DNA of 34,603 bases from Chthoniobacter flavus (GCA_945871065.1 CAMBUL010000024.1:1-34603), one strand, 5' to 3'. Positions 25,174 through 34,355 are shown, counted from the first letter of the stretch. The notes: generated from the sequence alone by a model not told the origin. Numbers and translations: made by a program.

Positions 25174-27132
25174 TCAAGCCGCCCCGCGGCGCAACGCGTC
25201 CGCGTGCAGCCAGTCCCACAGGCGGTCGACCGAGGCCTGCACCCGCCCGCGCGCCGCGGCCACTTCCTCCGCCGTCATCTTCTGCCCCGGGGGTTTCTCC
25301 ACGCCGAAAATGTAATATTTGATCTTCGGCTCGGTGCCGCTCGGACGCACCGCACAACGCCTTCCGTCGGCCAGCGTGAAGATAATCATCCCCTCGGCCG
25401 GGATGCGCTCACCCTCCGTGTCGTGAATCGTATCGGCCGCGAAATTTTCCATTTTCACCACCGCCGCACCGTCCATCTCTTCCGGCGGATTCCCGGCGTA
25501 GGACGCGGCCAACTTCGCGATTTGCGCCGCACCCTCCGCCCCTTCGAAAACGAGCGACTCCCCGCGCTCCAGGTAGACCCCGAGTGTGGCAAAAATCTCA
25601 TCCAGATACTCCACCGCGGTCATCCCCCGGGAGCGGGCATAAGCCGCGACCTCGGCAAAACCGGCCACCGCCGCATTGGCATCCTTGTCGCGCGCGAAAT
25701 CCGAAAGCGTGTAGCCGTAACTCTCCTCACCGCCCATGACCAAGAGCGAGGAGTGCGCCAAGCGCAGTTGCCGCGTCTCCTCCTCGGGGAGGCGCCGGTA
25801 ATCCGCGCGCAGCGCCTCGGGGATCGCCTCCTCGTATTGGCGCAGCTTAGCCGCATTGTATTTGAACCCGGTCAAAGTCTCCACGCAGCGCAAACCGAAA
25901 TGCTCCGCCACCGCCTTCTGCAGGTCGGTTGTCACGAAAGTCTTGATGATCACACCGCGCGACTTGTTCGTCTCGTCGAGAATGCCCAATTCGAACATCC
26001 GCGAGGCGCGATAGTAGGCCAGCATCGAGCCAATCTGGTTGCCGGTCAGCAACTCCATCCGCCCCGCACGGTTGCGCACCGCCACACCCATGCGGTCGTC
26101 ATCGGGGTCGGTCGCCATGACCAAATCCGCCCCGATCTTGTCAGCCAATTGCAGCGCCATGGTCAAGGCCTCGGCATATTCCGGGTTGGGCGACTTGACG
26201 GTGGGAAAACGGCTGTCCGGCACAATTTGCTCCGGCACCGCGGTCGCGTCCAAACCGAGACGCTGCAGCAAGGGCATGATGATCGATGCCCCTACGCCAT
26301 GCAGGGGCGAATAGACAATCTTGAGCCCCTTCTCGCGTGCCACCAGCGCCGGATCCAGCACCACGCGCTCCAAACGGTCGAGATAAGCCTCGTCCATCTC
26401 CGCGCCGAGGGTCACGCGCCGGCCCTGTTCATCCGGCGGCAACGGTTCGTAATGCGGGCTCTGCACCGCATTGACCACGGCAATAATCCCCGAGGCATGC
26501 GGTTCGACCACCTGGCCGCCGTCGTTGAAATAAACTTTGTATCCATTGTAAGCAGGCGGGTTGTGGCTGGCCGTAAGGTTGATCCCGGCCGCGGCATCGG
26601 TCTGGCGCACGGCGAAGCTCAGCTCGGGTGTCGGGCGCGGTTCGGCAAAAACCAGCGCATCGCAGCCGAGTTCGGTGATCACTTTGGCCGCCAGGTCGGC
26701 GAATTCCCGGGAAAAGTAGCGCGTGTCGTAGCTGATGCAGATCCGCGGCCGGTACGACAACTTCTCCCGCCGGGCCCACTCCTTGACGTAGGCCACCAAC
26801 CCCTGTGTGGCCCGGTTCACATTGCGGTCATTCATCGCGTTGGTCCCCGTGCAGGGAAATTGCGGACGGTCCATGGCCTGCGGCGTACCGCGCTCGGCCG
26901 CCGTCACGACCGTGCCAATCGTCTTGCCCCGCAAACCGCCGGTCCCGAACGCCAAGGTGCGGAAGAACCGGTTGTTCAGCTCCTCCCAGTTTCCCGAGGA
27001 CGCCAATTCGGCGATACTCGCCCGTTCGTACGTCTCGGGATTTGCGGCCAGCAAGGAGTTGATGTTTTCCAGCGAGGACGCGAGCAACCCGTGCCGCAGC
27101 CCCTCTTGCAACAAAGCCGGAAGATTTTCCAT
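25174..27132 (-). CDS. Phosphoglucomutase/phosphomannomutase family enzyme
   Basis: This 652-residue alpha-D-phosphohexomutase has the phosphoserine loop TASHNPP (S189), the metal-binding loop DPDDDR (342-347), the sugar-recognition loop GGEESYG (467-473) and the phosphate-binding motif RPSGTEPK (596-603). It interconverts hexose 1- and 6-phosphates; the GEESYG form is typical of PgcA/PGM2-like bacterial enzymes. It is longer than the usual 550-600 residues, with an N-terminal helical extension. The ATG at 27132 is preferred over upstream starts in the same frame because GGGAGG lies 3 bases before it, and TATATT (27147-27142) is a -10 candidate. Confidence 0.92.
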   Translation of the reverse strand: MENLPALLQEGLRHGLLASSLENINSLLAANPETYERASIAELASSGNWEELNNRFFRTLAFGTGGLRGKTIGTVVTAAERGTPQAMDRPQFPCTGTNAMNDRNVNRATQGLVAYVKEWARREKLSYRPRICISYDTRYFSREFADLAAKVITELGCDALVFAEPRPTPELSFAVRQTDAAAGINLTASHNPPAYNGYKVYFNDGGQVVEPHASGIIAVVNAVQSPHYEPLPPDEQGRRVTLGAEMDEAYLDRLERVVLDPALVAREKGLKIVYSPLHGVGASIIMPLLQRLGLDATAVPEQIVPDSRFPTVKSPNPEYAEALTMALQLADKIGADLVMATDPDDDRMGVAVRNRAGRMELLTGNQIGSMLAYYRASRMFELGILDETNKSRGVIIKTFVTTDLQKAVAEHFGLRCVETLTGFKYNAAKLRQYEEAIPEALRADYRRLPEEETRQLRLAHSSLLVMGGEESYGYTLSDFARDKDANAAVAGFAEVAAYARSRGMTAVEYLDEIFATLGVYLERGESLVFEGAEGAAQIAKLAASYAGNPPEEMDGAAVVKMENFAADTIHDTEGERIPAEGMIIFTLADGRRCAVRPSGTEPKIKYYIFGVEKPPGQKMTAEEVAAARGRVQASVDRLWDWLHADALRRGAA

Positions 27133-27141
27133 AGACCTCCC

Positions 27142-27171
27142 AATATACGGGATACGCCCCACCACTGGAAA
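27142..27171 (-). promoter_or_regulatory. Promoter of the phosphohexomutase-htrA unit
   Basis: TTTCCA (27171-27166) and TATATT (27147-27142), spacing 18, on the minus strand. The -10 ends 9 bases before the ATG, so the leader would be only a few bases long. It is back-to-back with the plus-strand promoter at 27181-27209. Confidence 0.45.
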
Positions 27172-27180
27172 GTCCCACCG

Positions 27181-27209
27181 TTGCGACCGGACCGCCGCCC
27201 GACTACAAT
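27181..27209 (+). promoter_or_regulatory. Promoter of the RND permease gene, leaderless
   Basis: TTGCGA (27181-27186) and TACAAT (27204-27209) have exactly 17 bases between them, and the -10 ends 6 bases before the ATG at 27216. This places transcription start at or next to the start codon. No Shine-Dalgarno sequence is visible. Confidence 0.55.
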
Positions 27210-27215
27210 GTCGAC

Positions 27216-30200
27216 ATGGGTCTGGCCGCATGGAGTGTGAAAAACCGCGTCGCGGTCAATATTTTCACCCTCGTGGTCATCTTCGCCGGCTACTACGCGG
27301 CCTTCAGCGAATTGCAGCGCGACCTCTTCCCCGACGTCACGACCAACTTTGTCCTCGTCACCACGCTGGACGCCACCACCGCCGCGCCGGAGGACATCGA
27401 GCGCACCATCACCGTGCCCATCGAGGAGGAACTGGCCAGTGTCAAGGGCCTCGCCAAGATCCGCTCCATTTCGCAAGACAATTTCTCGAACATCTTCGTC
27501 GAGGTCGACCCCGCCATCAACGATATCCAACCCGTGCTCAACGACGTCCGCCAGGCAGTGGACAAAGCCCGCGCCGAACTCCCCCGGTCGGCCGAACCTT
27601 CCGTTGTCGAGGAATTCGACATCCCCCTGCCCCTTGTCACCTTCACCGTTTCCTACCCACCCGGCTTCGATCTGCGCAAAATCCGTCCTGTCCTCGACGA
27701 CATTGAGCGCAAACTGAAACTCGTCCCCGGCGTCTCCAAAGTCCTGGTCGACGGCCTCGAGCGCCGTGAGGTCTGGGTTGAAGTCGATCCTTACCGCTTG
27801 CGCCTCGCGGGATTGTCGCTCACCGAGGTGATGGACGCCGTCGCGGCAAAAAATGTCAATGTGGTGGGCGGACGCCTCGACGCCGCCGGCGGGCAACGTG
27901 TCGTCCGTCTGCTCGGGGAAATCACCGCCGCCGAACAACTCGAAGACTTGCCCCTCGGACGCAGCTCCGACGGCCGCACGGTCAAAATCCGCGACATCGC
28001 TTCGGTCAAAGAGACCTCGGAAAAGCCCCAATCCTACGGCCGTGTCAACATGCGTCCCGCCGTCACTTTCACCGTGGTGAAAAAGCGCGGCACCGACGTC
28101 ATCGAAACCGTGCGCAAAGCGCGCCAGATTTTCGTCGCGGAAGCCGCCGTCCTCCCGCCATCGGTCGAGACGCAGGTCATCGGCGACACCACCAAATACA
28201 TCAACACCCGCATCGAAACCGTGGCCGAGAACGGCATCCAATCGCTCATCCTCGTCACCGCCATTCTGCTCCTTTTTCTCGACTGGCGCGTCGCGCTGAT
28301 GGTCGCATTCGGCATCCCCTTTTCCTTTGCCGGTACCTTTCTCGTCCTCTACCTCGGAGGATTTTCGATCAATATGCTTTCCCTCTTTGGCATGATCATG
28401 GCCCTCGGCATGGTGGTCGACGACGCCATCGTCACGTCAGAAAACGCTTTCCGCCACTACAGTGCCGGCGAATCCGCCGCGACTGCCGCCGTGCGCGGAG
28501 CACATGAAGTCGTGTGGCCGGTCTTCGGCAGCGTCAGCACCACCGTCGCCGCATTCCTCCCCCTAATTTGGGGCGAAGGCATCATCGGCAAATTTCTTGC
28601 CATTGTTCCGGTGGTCGTCATCGCCACGCTTTGCTTTTCCCTGCTTCAAGCCTTCCTTGTTCTGCCCTCGCATCTGGCCGACTTCCTCCGCCCGGTCCGT
28701 TCGGCGACCGACCGCCGCGCCGCCATGGCGAGGGATCCCGCTCGAGGTTTCCGCCGCTTGAGCCGCGGAGTTGGGCTTTCCTACGCGGAACTGCGCGAGG
28801 CCGTCGATCGTGTACTTTCCCGCACCATCGAAATCTACGCCCACCTCCTCAACCTCGCCCTCCGCACGCGCTATGCCGTGGTCGGCGTCTTCATGGCCGC
28901 CCTGCTCTTCGTCGGCGGTCTGGTCTACGCTGGCGTCGTCCCGTTCCGGCTCTTTGCCACCGATTTTTCCGACGCGATCAACGTCAAACTCGAACTCCCC
29001 GCCGACTATACGCTCGACCAGACCGCGGATGTCGCCGCACGCGTCGAGCAGGCCATCATCGACACCCTGCCGGCTTCCGATCTGGTCGCCATTCTCACCC
29101 GCATCGGGGTGATGTTCGACTCGGACAACGAATTCCTCGAATACGGAACCAACCTTGTCACCATCATCGTGGATCTCGACGAGCAAAGCCCCGCCTGCCG
29201 CAAACCCTCGGTCATCGAGCGCGATCTGCGCAACATGCTTGTCGCCTTCCCGGAGCTGGTCACCGGAATCGCCAAAAAAGAAGAAGGCGGACCGCCTGTC
29301 GGGCGTGCGCTGAACATCGAAATCCGCGGCATCGACCTCGACACCCTCAAGGCCGCCGCGGCCGACGTCGAGCAGCGGCTCGCGCAGGTTCCCGGGCTAA
29401 TCAATACCGGAAATGACTTCCCGCGCGGCAAAACCGAGTACCGTCTCCGCCTCGACGAAGACCGCTCTTCGCGCGCCGGACTCGACGCCACCCAAGTCGG
29501 ACGCACCCTCCTCGGCGCCTTCCGCGGCCTCGAAGCTTCCCGCCTGCGCTGGGGTAACGACGAGGTCATCGTTCGCGTCAAGATGGATGAGCGGTTCAGC
29601 CAGGACCCCGACCTTGTCGGCAACCTCCTGGTCAAAGGCCCGCAAGGCGCGGTCGATGTCGCCAGCCTCGCCACCGTCGAGCGGGTCAGCGGTGTCGCCC
29701 GCATCAAACGGACCAACCAGGAACGCGTCATCACCATCTCGGCCGACATCGATCCGCGCGAGACAACCTCGAACGAGGTCAACCAGATCTTCACCGCGAT
29801 GGTCCCCGAATTGCTCGCGGCCCATCCCGGCGCCGGCATCCAGCTGACCGGAGAAAGCGAAGACACTGAGCGCAGCCTCGCCGCGATGAAGTTCGCCTCC
29901 TTCGTGGCCATTTTCCTCATTTACGCCCTCCTTGCCACCATCACCAACTCGTTCCTCCAGCCGATTGTCATCATGGCCGTCATTCCCTTCGGCATCGTCG
30001 GCGTGGTCCTCGGCCTCCTCTTCACCGGCCAACCCATGGGTCTGATGTCGATCATGGGAACCATTGCCCTCGCCGGCATCGTGGTGAACAACTCCATCGT
30101 CTTCGTCGACTTTATCAACTCCTACCGCCAAAACCGTGACACCGCCAACCCCCGCGTCCGCTGGCACTCGATCATCGCCAGCGGCTGCACCCGCTTCCGC

Positions 30201-30452
30201 CCCATTTTCCTCACCACTATCACCACGGTGGTCGGCCTTTTCAGCCTTGCCTTTCTCAGCACCGGCCAAGAGCAGTTCCTCGCCCCCATGGCCCAGGCCA
30301 TCATTTGGGGCCTCACCTTCGCCACGCTGATCACCCTCGTTCTCATCCCCGCTCTCTACGCCATCCTCGACGACCTGAACCTTGCCACCGCCCGTCGCCC
30401 ACAAAATTCCGCCTCCCCCACCCGCCCAGCGGACTTTCCCTCGCCCGCCTGA
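27216..30452 (+). CDS. RND-family efflux permease (AcrB/HAE1-like)
   Basis: This 1078-residue inner-membrane transporter has the RND duplicated layout: helix 1 (about 12-30), a large periplasmic loop (about 31-340), helices 2-6 around 341-490, a hydrophilic insertion near 500-540, helix 7 near 555-575, the second periplasmic loop and the final helices (about 890-1050). The proton-relay aspartates are visible in helix 4 (ALGMVVDDAIV, D402 and D403). Family members export drugs, lipids or metals with a membrane-fusion protein and an outer-membrane channel; neither partner is adjacent. The sequence is closer to general HAE1-type transporters than to CzcA. The next gene starts 18 bases later. Confidence 0.9.
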   Translation: MGLAAWSVKNRVAVNIFTLVVIFAGYYAAFSELQRDLFPDVTTNFVLVTTLDATTAAPEDIERTITVPIEEELASVKGLAKIRSISQDNFSNIFVEVDPAINDIQPVLNDVRQAVDKARAELPRSAEPSVVEEFDIPLPLVTFTVSYPPGFDLRKIRPVLDDIERKLKLVPGVSKVLVDGLERREVWVEVDPYRLRLAGLSLTEVMDAVAAKNVNVVGGRLDAAGGQRVVRLLGEITAAEQLEDLPLGRSSDGRTVKIRDIASVKETSEKPQSYGRVNMRPAVTFTVVKKRGTDVIETVRKARQIFVAEAAVLPPSVETQVIGDTTKYINTRIETVAENGIQSLILVTAILLLFLDWRVALMVAFGIPFSFAGTFLVLYLGGFSINMLSLFGMIMALGMVVDDAIVTSENAFRHYSAGESAATAAVRGAHEVVWPVFGSVSTTVAAFLPLIWGEGIIGKFLAIVPVVVIATLCFSLLQAFLVLPSHLADFLRPVRSATDRRAAMARDPARGFRRLSRGVGLSYAELREAVDRVLSRTIEIYAHLLNLALRTRYAVVGVFMAALLFVGGLVYAGVVPFRLFATDFSDAINVKLELPADYTLDQTADVAARVEQAIIDTLPASDLVAILTRIGVMFDSDNEFLEYGTNLVTIIVDLDEQSPACRKPSVIERDLRNMLVAFPELVTGIAKKEEGGPPVGRALNIEIRGIDLDTLKAAAADVEQRLAQVPGLINTGNDFPRGKTEYRLRLDEDRSSRAGLDATQVGRTLLGAFRGLEASRLRWGNDEVIVRVKMDERFSQDPDLVGNLLVKGPQGAVDVASLATVERVSGVARIKRTNQERVITISADIDPRETTSNEVNQIFTAMVPELLAAHPGAGIQLTGESEDTERSLAAMKFASFVAIFLIYALLATITNSFLQPIVIMAVIPFGIVGVVLGLLFTGQPMGLMSIMGTIALAGIVVNNSIVFVDFINSYRQNRDTANPRVRWHSIIASGCTRFRPIFLTTITTVVGLFSLAFLSTGQEQFLAPMAQAIIWGLTFATLITLVLIPALYAILDDLNLATARRPQNSASPTRPADFPSPA

Positions 30453-30457
30453 TCATC

Positions 30458-30463
30458 TAGGGT
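30458..30463 (+). promoter_or_regulatory. Candidate -10 box for the TPR gene
   Basis: TAGGGT ends 7 bases before the ATG at 30471. No clear -35 is seen. AAGG directly touches the ATG and is too close to act as a standard ribosome-binding site. The gene may instead be read through from the RND gene. Confidence 0.3.
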
Positions 30464-30470
30464 CTCAAGG

Positions 30471-33400
30471 ATGAAATTTTCCTCCCGTGTCCTCATCCCG
30501 GCTCTCCTTCTCCTCGTGGCCCCGGCCATTGCGCAGGACGCCCCGCAGCAGGCCCTCGAAGCAGCCAACGCCGTCTACACCAACGGCGACTACCCCGCCG
30601 CCGCCCAAGCTTACGAGGCCCTCCTCCGCGACTACCCCACCTCGACCATTGTCCCCAACGCCCAAGTTCAACTCGCCTTTTCCTATTATCTCACCGGGGA
30701 AAACCAAAAGAGCCTCGATATCCTCGGAAAATTTCTCACCGGTCCGCCGTCCGCAGCGGAATTGAGTGAACTTGCCGCCTTTCTCGAACCGCAGGCTCTT
30801 TCCGGATTGGCCGCCTCGCTCAAAGCGGACGACCCGGCGCGCAAAACCAACTACGAGGAAGCGGTCAAGAAATTCGCCGCCTTCAACGAAAAATATCCGC
30901 AATCTTCCGAGGTGGAATCCGCCTTCTACGGCAGCGCCATCGCCTCGTTCCAAGTCGGCGACTACACCGCGGCCCAGACCGCACTCGAGACCAACCTCCA
31001 ACGCTTCCCCAACAGCCCGGGGATCCTCGACAGCCAGAATCTCCTCGCCCTCATCTTCGCCACCGAGGGCAGCAAAATGCTCGGGGCGGAAGGTGCCGAC
31101 CAACAGGCCGCTTTCGCCCTCTACACCAAGTCGGCCGGACTCCTCCGCGCCATCATCGAGAAAAAAACCGACCTCGCCTTGGTCAACACCGCGCAATTCC
31201 AACTCGGCGAAATCCTCCTCAACGAAGTGGCCTTCGCCCCCGACGATCGCAAGCCCGCCCTCCTCGAGCAGGCCCGCAACGCCTTCCGCGGCGTCCTCCC
31301 CAAGGAAACCATCGTCGCCCTCCAGCAGAAAAAAATCGACGGCATCCCCGCCCTGCGCCGCGCCGCCCTCGCCGCGCGCAACACGGCGGAACTCAAACGC
31401 ATCGACCGCCAGGCCGAGCGCGACCGCCGCAAACTCGCCGAATTGCAGTCCCGCCCCGACCAAACCGTCACCGCCTTGCAAAAAATCGGCGAGAGCTACT
31501 TCCAGGCCGGACAATACGACGAATCGCGCGTCGTCCTCGCCCACATCGAACCGCTCCTGACCGATGACGAGGACAAAAAGCGCAACCTCTACTTCCTCGC
31601 CATGACCTACGCGGTGCAGAATGCCGCCGATCCCGCCGTGACCCGCTACGACGCTTTCCAGCGCGCGCACAAAGGTGATCCGATCGCCGCCAACCTCCCG
31701 GTGGCCGTCGGCAACCTCTTCCTCACCCACCCCGACCCCAGCGTCCGCAACCCGGAGAAAGCCGCGCAATATTTCAAAGAAGCCGCCGAGATCTACCCGA
31801 AGAGCCCATTACTCGGGTTGTCCATCGTCAACGAAGCCACCGCCCGCGCTCAGCAGGGCGATTTCGACGGCGCGCTCAAAACCTACCGCGACTTCCTCGC
31901 CACCAACCCGCCCGCCGAAGTCGGCGCCGTGGCCCAACTCGGCATCGGCAATGTCTTCAAGGAACAAGGCAAATGGGACGAAGCCATTGCCGCTTATAAA
32001 GAACTCGTCGCCAAATTCCCGCAAGCCGCCCAAGTCGAGGAAGCCGAATTCTGGGTTGCCGTCGGCACGCAGCAGAAGGGCGACAACGCAGGATCTCTCC
32101 CCCTCATCGAATCCTTCGTCACGAAATACCCGGACACCTCACTCACCCCCAGCGCCATGTATTCGTCCGCCGCCGCCCTCCTCGCCCTCGGCCGCAACGA
32201 CGAAGCCGTCGCCAGCATGACGTCCCTCGCCGAAAAATTCCCCCAAAGCCAGCCCGCCCCCTTCACCTACTTCCAGCGCGCCCAGCTCGCCGGCGCCGCG
32301 CAGAACTCCGACGAAGTCGTGCGTCTGATGACCGAGTTCGCCGAAAAATATCCGGCCGACGACAAAGTCTTCTTCGCCTACGACAGCATCGGCCAGACCG
32401 AAACCAACCGCGGCAACATCGCGGCCGCCGTCGCCGCTTACCAAGGCTTCGTCGAAAAATATTCCGCCGACCCGAAAGCCCCCGAAGCCCTCCTCAAAAT
32501 TGCCGACCTCCACCGCGCCGCCGCGGAAAAATTCGGACGCTATGGCGCCCTCACCCCCGAGGAGCAGGAGAAATGGAAAGTTGCCCTGGCCGCCTCCATC
32601 GCCGCGGGCGAGAAAATGACCGCGACTTACCCGGACAGCGCCCAGCTCGGTCTCGGACTCCGCTCCCTCCTCACCGCCAAAAAACTCGAACTCGCCGCCG
32701 AACTCATCGATGCCGCCGCCCTCGAAAAATACTTTGCCGACCTCGCCGCCTCCGCCCCCGCCGGCGCCAAGAGCAAAATCCTCTTCGCCCGCGCCGCCTT
32801 CATCAGCGAGAAAGACCCCGCCCGCGCCCTCGAGGAAATGAACCAAGCCTACGACGCCTCCCTCGTCTACGCGCCTTCCGACCTCGACCTCTACGGACTC
32901 GCCCTCCTCGGAAGCGGCCAAGCGGACCAAGCCAAGGCCGTCTTCGAAAAAATCGCCGCCGACTATCCGAACCCCGCCGGACAGGAACCCGCCGCCGCGC
33001 CGCCCGCCATCCAAGAAGCCCAGGCCATTTCCCTGTTCGGCCTCGGCCGCGTCGCGCAGGAACAAAAAGACGTCACCGGCGCCGGCGGCCTCTTCGAAAA
33101 ATTGAAGGCCCTCTACCCGTGGTCCCCCAAAGTCCTCGAAGCCAACTACGGCATCGCCGCTTCCCTGAAGGAACAAGGCAAAGGCGACGAAGCCGTCGCC
33201 CTGCTTACGCAGATCATCCGGGCCCCCACCGCCCCCACCGACCTCCGCGCCAACGCCATGCTCCTCGGCGGCTTCATCCAGAAAGACAAAGGCGAGCGCG
33301 ACGCCGCCATCGACTACTTCATCAAGATTTCCGCCTTCTACGAGGGCGTGCCCGAGACCGCCGCCACCGGCCTTTGGGAAGGCGGACAACTCCTCGAGTT

Positions 33401-33554
33401 GCAAGTCACCGAATTGCAAGCAAGCGACCCGGAAAAAGCGACCAAGCAAAAAGCCCAAGTCGTCCGCGCTTACAAAGAACTGACCGAAAAATTCCCCGAC
33501 TCCGAATTCGCCCCCAAAGCCCGGGAACGTCTCAACGTCCTCGGCGGGCCATAG
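30471..33554 (+). CDS. Large exported tetratricopeptide-repeat protein
   Basis: This 1027-residue protein has a signal peptide (MKFSSRVLIPALLLLVAPAIAQ) and then almost only TPR-type helical pairs. Recurrent motifs are A-x-x-x-Y-x-x-G-D-Y/F-x-x-A and the end motif E-K-F/Y-P-x-S/A, seen for example near residues 135-145, 585-595 and 620-635 and at the C-terminus (KFPDSEFAPKARERL). The layout resembles periplasmic YbgF/BamD/LptE-type scaffolds but is much longer. It presumably holds a multiprotein assembly in the periplasm or on the outer membrane. Codon use is heavily biased to C-ending codons and to GAA-AAA for Glu-Lys. The stop is 1 base before the nth start. Confidence 0.78.
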   Translation: MKFSSRVLIPALLLLVAPAIAQDAPQQALEAANAVYTNGDYPAAAQAYEALLRDYPTSTIVPNAQVQLAFSYYLTGENQKSLDILGKFLTGPPSAAELSELAAFLEPQALSGLAASLKADDPARKTNYEEAVKKFAAFNEKYPQSSEVESAFYGSAIASFQVGDYTAAQTALETNLQRFPNSPGILDSQNLLALIFATEGSKMLGAEGADQQAAFALYTKSAGLLRAIIEKKTDLALVNTAQFQLGEILLNEVAFAPDDRKPALLEQARNAFRGVLPKETIVALQQKKIDGIPALRRAALAARNTAELKRIDRQAERDRRKLAELQSRPDQTVTALQKIGESYFQAGQYDESRVVLAHIEPLLTDDEDKKRNLYFLAMTYAVQNAADPAVTRYDAFQRAHKGDPIAANLPVAVGNLFLTHPDPSVRNPEKAAQYFKEAAEIYPKSPLLGLSIVNEATARAQQGDFDGALKTYRDFLATNPPAEVGAVAQLGIGNVFKEQGKWDEAIAAYKELVAKFPQAAQVEEAEFWVAVGTQQKGDNAGSLPLIESFVTKYPDTSLTPSAMYSSAAALLALGRNDEAVASMTSLAEKFPQSQPAPFTYFQRAQLAGAAQNSDEVVRLMTEFAEKYPADDKVFFAYDSIGQTETNRGNIAAAVAAYQGFVEKYSADPKAPEALLKIADLHRAAAEKFGRYGALTPEEQEKWKVALAASIAAGEKMTATYPDSAQLGLGLRSLLTAKKLELAAELIDAAALEKYFADLAASAPAGAKSKILFARAAFISEKDPARALEEMNQAYDASLVYAPSDLDLYGLALLGSGQADQAKAVFEKIAADYPNPAGQEPAAAPPAIQEAQAISLFGLGRVAQEQKDVTGAGGLFEKLKALYPWSPKVLEANYGIAASLKEQGKGDEAVALLTQIIRAPTAPTDLRANAMLLGGFIQKDKGERDAAIDYFIKISAFYEGVPETAATGLWEGGQLLELQVTELQASDPEKATKQKAQVVRAYKELTEKFPDSEFAPKARERLNVLGGP

Positions 33555-33555
33555 C

Positions 33556-34191
33556 ATGGAACGGGCCGCACGCGCTGCCGCCGTTCTGCAAAGACTGCGC
33601 ACCACCTATCCCGACGCCCACTGCGAGCTGGACCACCAAGGCGCCTTCCAGCTCCTCGTCGCCACCATTCTCTCGGCCCAATGCACCGACGTGCGGGTCA
33701 ACCTCGTGACGCCCGCCCTCTTCAAAAAATATCCCGACGCCGAATCTCTCGCCGCCGCCCGGCAGGAAGACGTCGAAGACCTCGTCCGCTCCACCGGCTT
33801 CTTCCACAACAAGGCGAGAAACCTCATCGCCGCGGCAAAATCACTCGTCCAAGACCATCACGGCAAAGTCCCCCGCGAGCTCGCACCCCTCACCCACCTT
33901 CCCGGAGTCGGACGCAAGACTGCCAACGTTGTCCTCGGCAACGCCTATGGGATCGAAGCCGGCATTGTGGTCGACACCCACGTCGCCCGCCTGAGCAAAC
34001 GCCTCGGGCTGACCAAGCACACCGATCCGGTCAAAATCGAGAAGGATCTCATCAAACAAATCCCCCAAGACGCCTGGACCCTCTGGAGCCATCTTCTCAT
34101 CTGGCACGGCCGCCGCCGCTGCATGGCCCGCAACCCCGATTGTCCAAACTGCGAACTCCGCAGCCTCTGCCCCTCCGCCGGCAAACTCTGA
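33556..34191 (+). CDS. nth: Endonuclease III (DNA glycosylase/AP lyase)
   Basis: This 211-residue base-excision repair enzyme removes oxidised pyrimidines and nicks abasic sites. The helix-hairpin-helix LPGVGRKTA contains the catalytic K121, followed by the catalytic Asp D140 in VVDTHVARL. The C-terminal 4Fe-4S loop C189-x6-C196-x2-C199-x5-C205 is complete. Length and order match E. coli Nth. The start lies 1 base after the stop of the TPR gene, so translation is probably coupled and the two share a transcript. Confidence 0.96.
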   Translation: MERAARAAAVLQRLRTTYPDAHCELDHQGAFQLLVATILSAQCTDVRVNLVTPALFKKYPDAESLAAARQEDVEDLVRSTGFFHNKARNLIAAAKSLVQDHHGKVPRELAPLTHLPGVGRKTANVVLGNAYGIEAGIVVDTHVARLSKRLGLTKHTDPVKIEKDLIKQIPQDAWTLWSHLLIWHGRRRCMARNPDCPNCELRSLCPSAGKL

Positions 34192-34193
34192 AC

Positions 34194-34218
34194 TGTAGCG
34201 TCGCCGTCCCCGGCGACG
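34194..34218. repeat. Extragenic hairpin module A
   Basis: Begins TGTAG, then CGTCGCCG (34199-34206) pairs perfectly with CGGCGACG (34211-34218) around a TCCC loop. It directly follows the nth stop. There is no T-run, so it is repeat-like rather than a standard terminator, although it could slow transcription. Confidence 0.6.
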
Positions 34219-34245
34219 TCCGTTCGACCACACCGGCATCCACAA

Positions 34246-34321
34246 AAGCGGCGTCAAGCCGCCGCACTCCAAAACACCCCCACCGCAAAATTTTGGAGTG
34301 CGGTGACAAAGTCACCGCTTT
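34246..34321. repeat. Inverted pair of TTTTGGAGTGCGG hairpin modules
   Basis: Two copies of one module face each other. The right copy (34291-34321) is TTTTGGAGTGCGG running into hairpin GCGGTGAC-AAA-GTCACCGC (34300-34318). The left copy (34246-34274), on the minus strand, is TTTTGGAGTGCGG running into hairpin GCGGC-TTGAC-GCCGC (34262-34248). The 13-base outer arms (34262-34274 and 34291-34303) are perfect inverted repeats 16 bases apart. The shared leader with different apexes marks a dispersed repeat family. Confidence 0.75.
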
Positions 34322-34355
34322 CCACGCTGCGAAAACGCACGACTTTCCCGACAGG

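Noticed and set aside
25072-27240. A 722-codon plus-strand open frame covering the phosphohexomutase gene
   Set aside because: It is exactly antisense to a gene with all catalytic motifs; GC-rich codon use leaves long stop-free antisense frames. The predicted protein is Arg/His-rich and without recognisable domains.
26976-28241. Minus-strand frame (421 codons) across the pgm-RND intergenic region
   Set aside because: It runs through the divergent promoters and antisense to the RND gene, with no family resemblance.
30465-31769. Long minus-strand frame (434 codons) opposite the TPR gene
   Set aside because: Antisense shadow; its Gly/Val/Glu-rich composition is the complement of the biased TPR codons. 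The similar frame at 32139-33605 is rejected for the same reason.
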